From Bacteroidales bacterium (GTDB taxonomy: Bacteria > Bacteroidota > Bacteroidia > Bacteroidales > P3): DNA of 64,000 nt. The notes under the pieces were generated by a model. The model searched no databases. It saw only the letters and a program-made list of their open reading frames with translations, and was not told the DNA's origin. The stretch is taken from assembly GCA_017451385.1 (NCBI GenBank), contig JAFSPS010000042.1, forward strand, positions 175,524-239,523. Reading direction: 5' to 3'. Positions 60,570 through 64,000 of the stretch are shown one piece after another (the first letter of the stretch is position 1; every line of letters begins with the position of its first letter). The position numbers were made by a program, and so were the translations under genes.

Positions 60570-63191
60570 ATGGCTGAAACATCACCTCTCATGCGGCAAC
60601 ACGCAGAAATGAAACGCAGATACCCCGATGCTATGCTTCTCTTCCGCGTGGGTGATTTTTATGAGACTTTTGGTGATGATGCCAAGAAAGCGTCCAACAT
60701 CTTGGGTATCACGCTTACGCGCAAGAGCTGCGGTGGTGGCGAATATACCGAATTGGCAGGCATACCCTATCACGCCCTCGACCAGTATCTGCCGCGTCTG
60801 GTGCGTGCCGGCCTACGAGTGGCTATATGCGACCAGATGGAGGACCCCAAGACTGCCAAAGGCCTTGTGAAGCGTGATGTCACCGAGTTGGTGACCCCCG
60901 GCGTGTCTTACAATGACATGGTGCTCGAGGTCAAGGAGAACAATTTCCTATGCGGATTGCACCTTACCGACCGTGTGCATGGCATCAGCTTCTTGGATGT
61001 CTCTACGGGCGAGTTCTATGTGTCGCAGGGCGACCTGCAATACATCGATAAGCTGCTTCAGAGCTTCCATCCCACCGAGGTGGTGCTGCAACGCAAGAAA
61101 CAGCGCTTCTTTGAAGAGCACTTTCCTGAAAAATACTATACCAACACTTTCGACGACTGGGTGTTCGCTCCAGATTTCGCCAACGACTTGCTGCTAAAAC
61201 AGTTTGGCACCTCGTCGCTGAAAGGCTTCGGCGTGGATGCCTTGCAGGAGGGCCTAATCGCTGCCGGTGCCGCGCTCTACTATATGCAGGCCACGCAGCA
61301 CGACCGCACACAGCATATATGCAAAATCAACCGTTTGGAAGAGGAGCGCTATGTGTGGCTCGACAAGTTCACCGCACGCAATCTCGAGATTGTCCATTCT
61401 CATAACGAGAACGCTAAGACGCTGCTCGATGTTGTTGACCAGACCCTCACACCTATGGGGGCACGCCTCCTCCGGCGCTGGCTGATGATGCCGCTCAAGG
61501 AGGTCGCCGCCATAGAGGAGCGGCTCGCCGTGGTCGATGCCCTCGTGCGGCAGCCCGACCTCATGGCAGAGCTGCAGGAACGGCTGCGGATGGTGGGCGA
61601 TGTGGAGCGTCTGATATCAAAGGTGGCTGTGGCGCGCATCAACCCGCGCGAGATGCTGCAGCTCCATCGCGCCCTCGACGCTATAGGACAGATACGCATG
61701 CTCTGCCTCTCCAGTGGCGACGATGCTATATGCCGCATCGCCGAGCAACTCAACCCGTGCGAGTCGATACGCGACCGCATAGTGCGCGAGATACAGCCCG
61801 ACCCGCCTGTCAAGGTGGAGAAGGGCGGCGTGATTGCGGCAGGCGTGGACAGTGAGCTCGACGAGTTGCGCAACATAGCAGGGTCGGGCAAGGACTACCT
61901 GCAGGCCTTGCAGCAGCGCGAGGTGGAGCGCACGGGCATCCCGTCGCTGAAAGTCGGATTCAACAACGTCTTCGGCTACTATCTGGAAGTCACCAATGCC
62001 CATAAAAGCAAGGTGCCTGAGGAGTGGGTGCGCCGCCAGACACTCACCAACGCCGAACGTTACATCACTCCCGAACTCAAAGAGTATGAGGAGAAAATAC
62101 TTGGTGCCGAAGAGCGTATCATAGCGATAGAGGCACGCCTATATACTGAACTCGTCACTGCCCTTGCCGGCTATGTGCAGCCCATCCAGTATGACGCGCA
62201 GCTCATGGCGCGCCTCGACTGCTTGCAGGGCTTCGTGCAGCTGGCTCTGGCTGGCAACTATTGCCGCCCGCAGTTTGTAGAGGACGACATTATCGACATC
62301 AAGGAGGGCCGTCACCCCGTGATAGAGACACAGCTGCCGCTGGGCGAGCAATATGTGAGCAACAGCGTCTTTCTCGACAGCGCGACGCAGCAGATAATCA
62401 TTATCACGGGTCCCAATATGTCGGGCAAGTCGGCACTACTGCGTCAGACGGCACTCATCGTCCTTCTGGCACAGATAGGATGCTACTGCCCGGCACAGCA
62501 GGTGCGCATGGGTGTGGTGGACAAGATATTCACCCGCGTGGGTGCGTCGGACAATATCTCGTCAGGTGAGAGTACCTTCATGGTGGAGATGAACGAAACG
62601 GCAAGCATCCTCAATAATATATCCAACAGGAGCCTCGTGCTGCTCGACGAGATAGGACGAGGCACCAGCACCTACGACGGCATCTCGATAGCGTGGTCTA
62701 TCACCGAATACCTGCACAACAACAAGAAGGCGCATCCCAAAGTCATGTTTGCCACACACTACCATGAGCTTATAGACATGGCAGACCAGTTTGAGCGCAT
62801 ACAGAACTATCATATCTCTGTCAAGGAGGTGGATGGGCGCGTCATCTTCCTTCGCAAGCTCGCTATGGGAGGCAGCGAACACAGCTTCGGCATCCATGTG
62901 GCGCGGCTGGCGGGGATGCCAAAGGCTGTAATCAATCGCGCCACAGCGATATTGCAGATGCTTGAGGCAAAGAATGAGGGCACGCCTGAAGAGATAACCA
63001 AAGGACGCAAAGAGAAGAAAAAAGAGAGCAAAGAAAGCGATATGGGGCTTCAGCTGAGCTTCATCCAACTGGACGACCCGACGCTCTACGAGATACGCGA
63101 CCGCCTGATAGATATAGATATCGACAGTCTTACGCCCCTCGAAGCCTTATTGAAACTCAATGAGATAAAACGATTAGTGACGAAAAAGTAA
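60570..63191 (+). CDS. mutS: DNA mismatch repair protein MutS
   Basis: 873 aa, full length. The N-terminal mismatch-binding domain has the Phe-x-Glu of GDFYETFGDDA (Phe near 29). The connector, lever and clamp regions follow. The ABC-type ATPase has Walker A GPNMSGKS (614-622), Walker B LLDEIGRGTSTYDG (Asp693-Glu694) and a HYHELID segment. A basic linker (GRKEKKKESKES) precedes the C-terminal dimerisation end. It recognises mispairs and starts repair with MutL. A 9-bp tandem repeat lies just upstream. Confidence 0.96.
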   Translation: MAETSPLMRQHAEMKRRYPDAMLLFRVGDFYETFGDDAKKASNILGITLTRKSCGGGEYTELAGIPYHALDQYLPRLVRAGLRVAICDQMEDPKTAKGLVKRDVTELVTPGVSYNDMVLEVKENNFLCGLHLTDRVHGISFLDVSTGEFYVSQGDLQYIDKLLQSFHPTEVVLQRKKQRFFEEHFPEKYYTNTFDDWVFAPDFANDLLLKQFGTSSLKGFGVDALQEGLIAAGAALYYMQATQHDRTQHICKINRLEEERYVWLDKFTARNLEIVHSHNENAKTLLDVVDQTLTPMGARLLRRWLMMPLKEVAAIEERLAVVDALVRQPDLMAELQERLRMVGDVERLISKVAVARINPREMLQLHRALDAIGQIRMLCLSSGDDAICRIAEQLNPCESIRDRIVREIQPDPPVKVEKGGVIAAGVDSELDELRNIAGSGKDYLQALQQREVERTGIPSLKVGFNNVFGYYLEVTNAHKSKVPEEWVRRQTLTNAERYITPELKEYEEKILGAEERIIAIEARLYTELVTALAGYVQPIQYDAQLMARLDCLQGFVQLALAGNYCRPQFVEDDIIDIKEGRHPVIETQLPLGEQYVSNSVFLDSATQQIIIITGPNMSGKSALLRQTALIVLLAQIGCYCPAQQVRMGVVDKIFTRVGASDNISSGESTFMVEMNETASILNNISNRSLVLLDEIGRGTSTYDGISIAWSITEYLHNNKKAHPKVMFATHYHELIDMADQFERIQNYHISVKEVDGRVIFLRKLAMGGSEHSFGIHVARLAGMPKAVINRATAILQMLEAKNEGTPEEITKGRKEKKKESKESDMGLQLSFIQLDDPTLYEIRDRLIDIDIDSLTPLEALLKLNEIKRLVTKK

Positions 63192-63221
63192 TTTTTTTTC
63201 TTATAATTCAAAAAAAAGATG

Positions 63222-63229
63222 TACTTTTG
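63222..63229 (+). promoter_or_regulatory. -7 box of the tRNA cluster
   Basis: TACTTTTG preceded by TTCAAAAAAAAGATG; no clear -33 TTG. It lies 80 nt before the first tRNA. Confidence 0.5.
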
Positions 63230-63309
63230 CAAACGCTTTTGAGAGATGAGAAGCCTTGAAAAAGCGGAGAGAGTCCTTTGAAAAGTGAGAGCATGATGTA
63301 AAAAGCAAT

Positions 63310-63385
<76 letters not shown>

Positions 63386-63421
63386 TGCAAACCGGTCGCC
63401 ATGCCTCGAAGAGGTAACAAT

Positions 63422-63504
63422 GCTCTGGTGGTGAAATGGTAGACACGAGGGACTTAAAATCCCTTGCCCGCAAGGGCGTGTGGGTTCAAGTCCCACCCGG
63501 AGTA
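63422..63504 (+). tRNA. tRNA-Leu (anticodon TAA)
   Basis: Acceptor GCTCTGG/CCGGAGT with wobble pairs, anticodon loop CTTAAAA, long variable arm (TGCCCGCAAGGGCG), T-arm GTGGG/CCCAC. No encoded CCA. Confidence 0.93.
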
Positions 63505-63548
63505 CAAGGCGGGCCGGATTTTGAGAAATCAAACGGCGTTATGCTAAT

Positions 63549-63621
<73 letters not shown>

Positions 63622-63742
63622 CTTTTTTAGTACTTTGAAATTTCAACACATCGAGAATCATCATCGTCCATGTCAATCCAAACGCTGAAAGGAGAAAGCC
63701 TTTTAGCCATGACGATTCTCGCGCAAGAGCCAAGGAGAGTAT

Positions 63743-63815
<73 letters not shown>

Positions 63816-63823
63816 CTTTTTTA

Positions 63824-63897
63824 CGGGGTGTAGCGCAGTTGGCTAGCGCGCCACGTTCGGGACGTGGAGGCCGGAAGTTCGAGTCTTCTCACCCCGA
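63824..63897 (+). tRNA. tRNA-Pro (anticodon CGG)
   Basis: Acceptor CGGGGTG/CACCCCG, anticodon stem CCACG/CGTGG with loop TTCGGGA, 74 nt. It starts only 8 nt after tRNA-Lys, so both are cut from one transcript. Confidence 0.95.
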
Positions 63898-63949
63898 CAA
63901 AGCAACCTGCGCCAAGCAGTAAGGTCCTCTACCGCGGACACCGCCTCTT

Positions 63950-64000
<51 letters not shown>

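Overview
The window is a stretch of a Bacteroidota chromosome, most likely order Bacteroidales (Prevotella/Bacteroides-like gut or rumen lineage). The evidence is the promoter type (TAnnTTTG -7 boxes, weak or absent Shine-Dalgarno), DUF1573, DUF3078, DUF4270 and BACON proteins, a CHU_C-type T9SS sorting domain, a CarboxypepD_reg/OMP_b-brl_3 receptor, and the fused TGS-uridine kinase. Nearly all of it is chromosomal housekeeping at moderate GC. No phage, integrase, transposase, CRISPR array or rRNA was seen.

Layout. 1-2265 (-): korDABC operon for 2-oxoacid:ferredoxin oxidoreductase, cut by the left edge. 2635-9756 (+): DUF1573 protein, aminotransferase, GreA-like protein, Xaa-Pro aminopeptidase, nucleoside kinase, Rpn-like PD-(D/E)XK protein with an AEGR repeat tail. 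9895-12519 (-): outer-membrane beta-barrel receptor. 13113-30662 (+): an unusual 17.5-kb co-directional cluster of 15 genes. 30940-36208 (+): rpsA, T9SS-sorted protein, recQ. 36372-37867 (-): DUF3078 and recX. 37963-42138 (+): GT5-like glycogen synthase domain, DUF4270 lipoprotein, MORN-like protein, maf. 42369-43205 (-): SAM hydroxide adenosyltransferase family. 43528-47451 (+): sufC, sufD, ABC exporter. 47775-63191 (+): GH2 enzyme, ileS, pyruvate kinase, M20 amidohydrolase, gpsA, acyltransferase, MATE transporter, zinc metallopeptidase, mutS. 63310-64000 (+): tRNA cluster Gly-Leu-Gly-Lys-Pro-Thr.

The cluster at 13113-30662 is the exciting part. It encodes six FHA-domain proteins, two Ser/Thr kinases, one PP2C phosphatase, a vWA-like membrane protein, and an FHA-FtsK/EssC-like ATPase with one intact and one degenerate ATPase core. 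Right after the ATPase gene come small helical proteins sharing a W-Q-D-x5-F motif at the place of the WXG100 W-x-G turn, two of them with almost identical N-termini and different C-termini. The rest are an exported cysteine-rich DnaJ-type zinc-finger protein and an exported BACON protein. Read together this looks like a phosphorylation-controlled, type VII-like (Ess/ESX-like) secretion or membrane-complex system in a Bacteroidota genome. The usual accessory membrane parts (EsaA, EssA, EssB, EccB/D/E) are not recognisable and would have to be replaced by the FHA/kinase/phosphatase membrane proteins. The interval is framed by a 40-bp direct repeat (12751-12790 and 30797-30836), and a long potentially structured leader precedes its first gene. 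The secretion function is inference; the domain content is read from the sequence.
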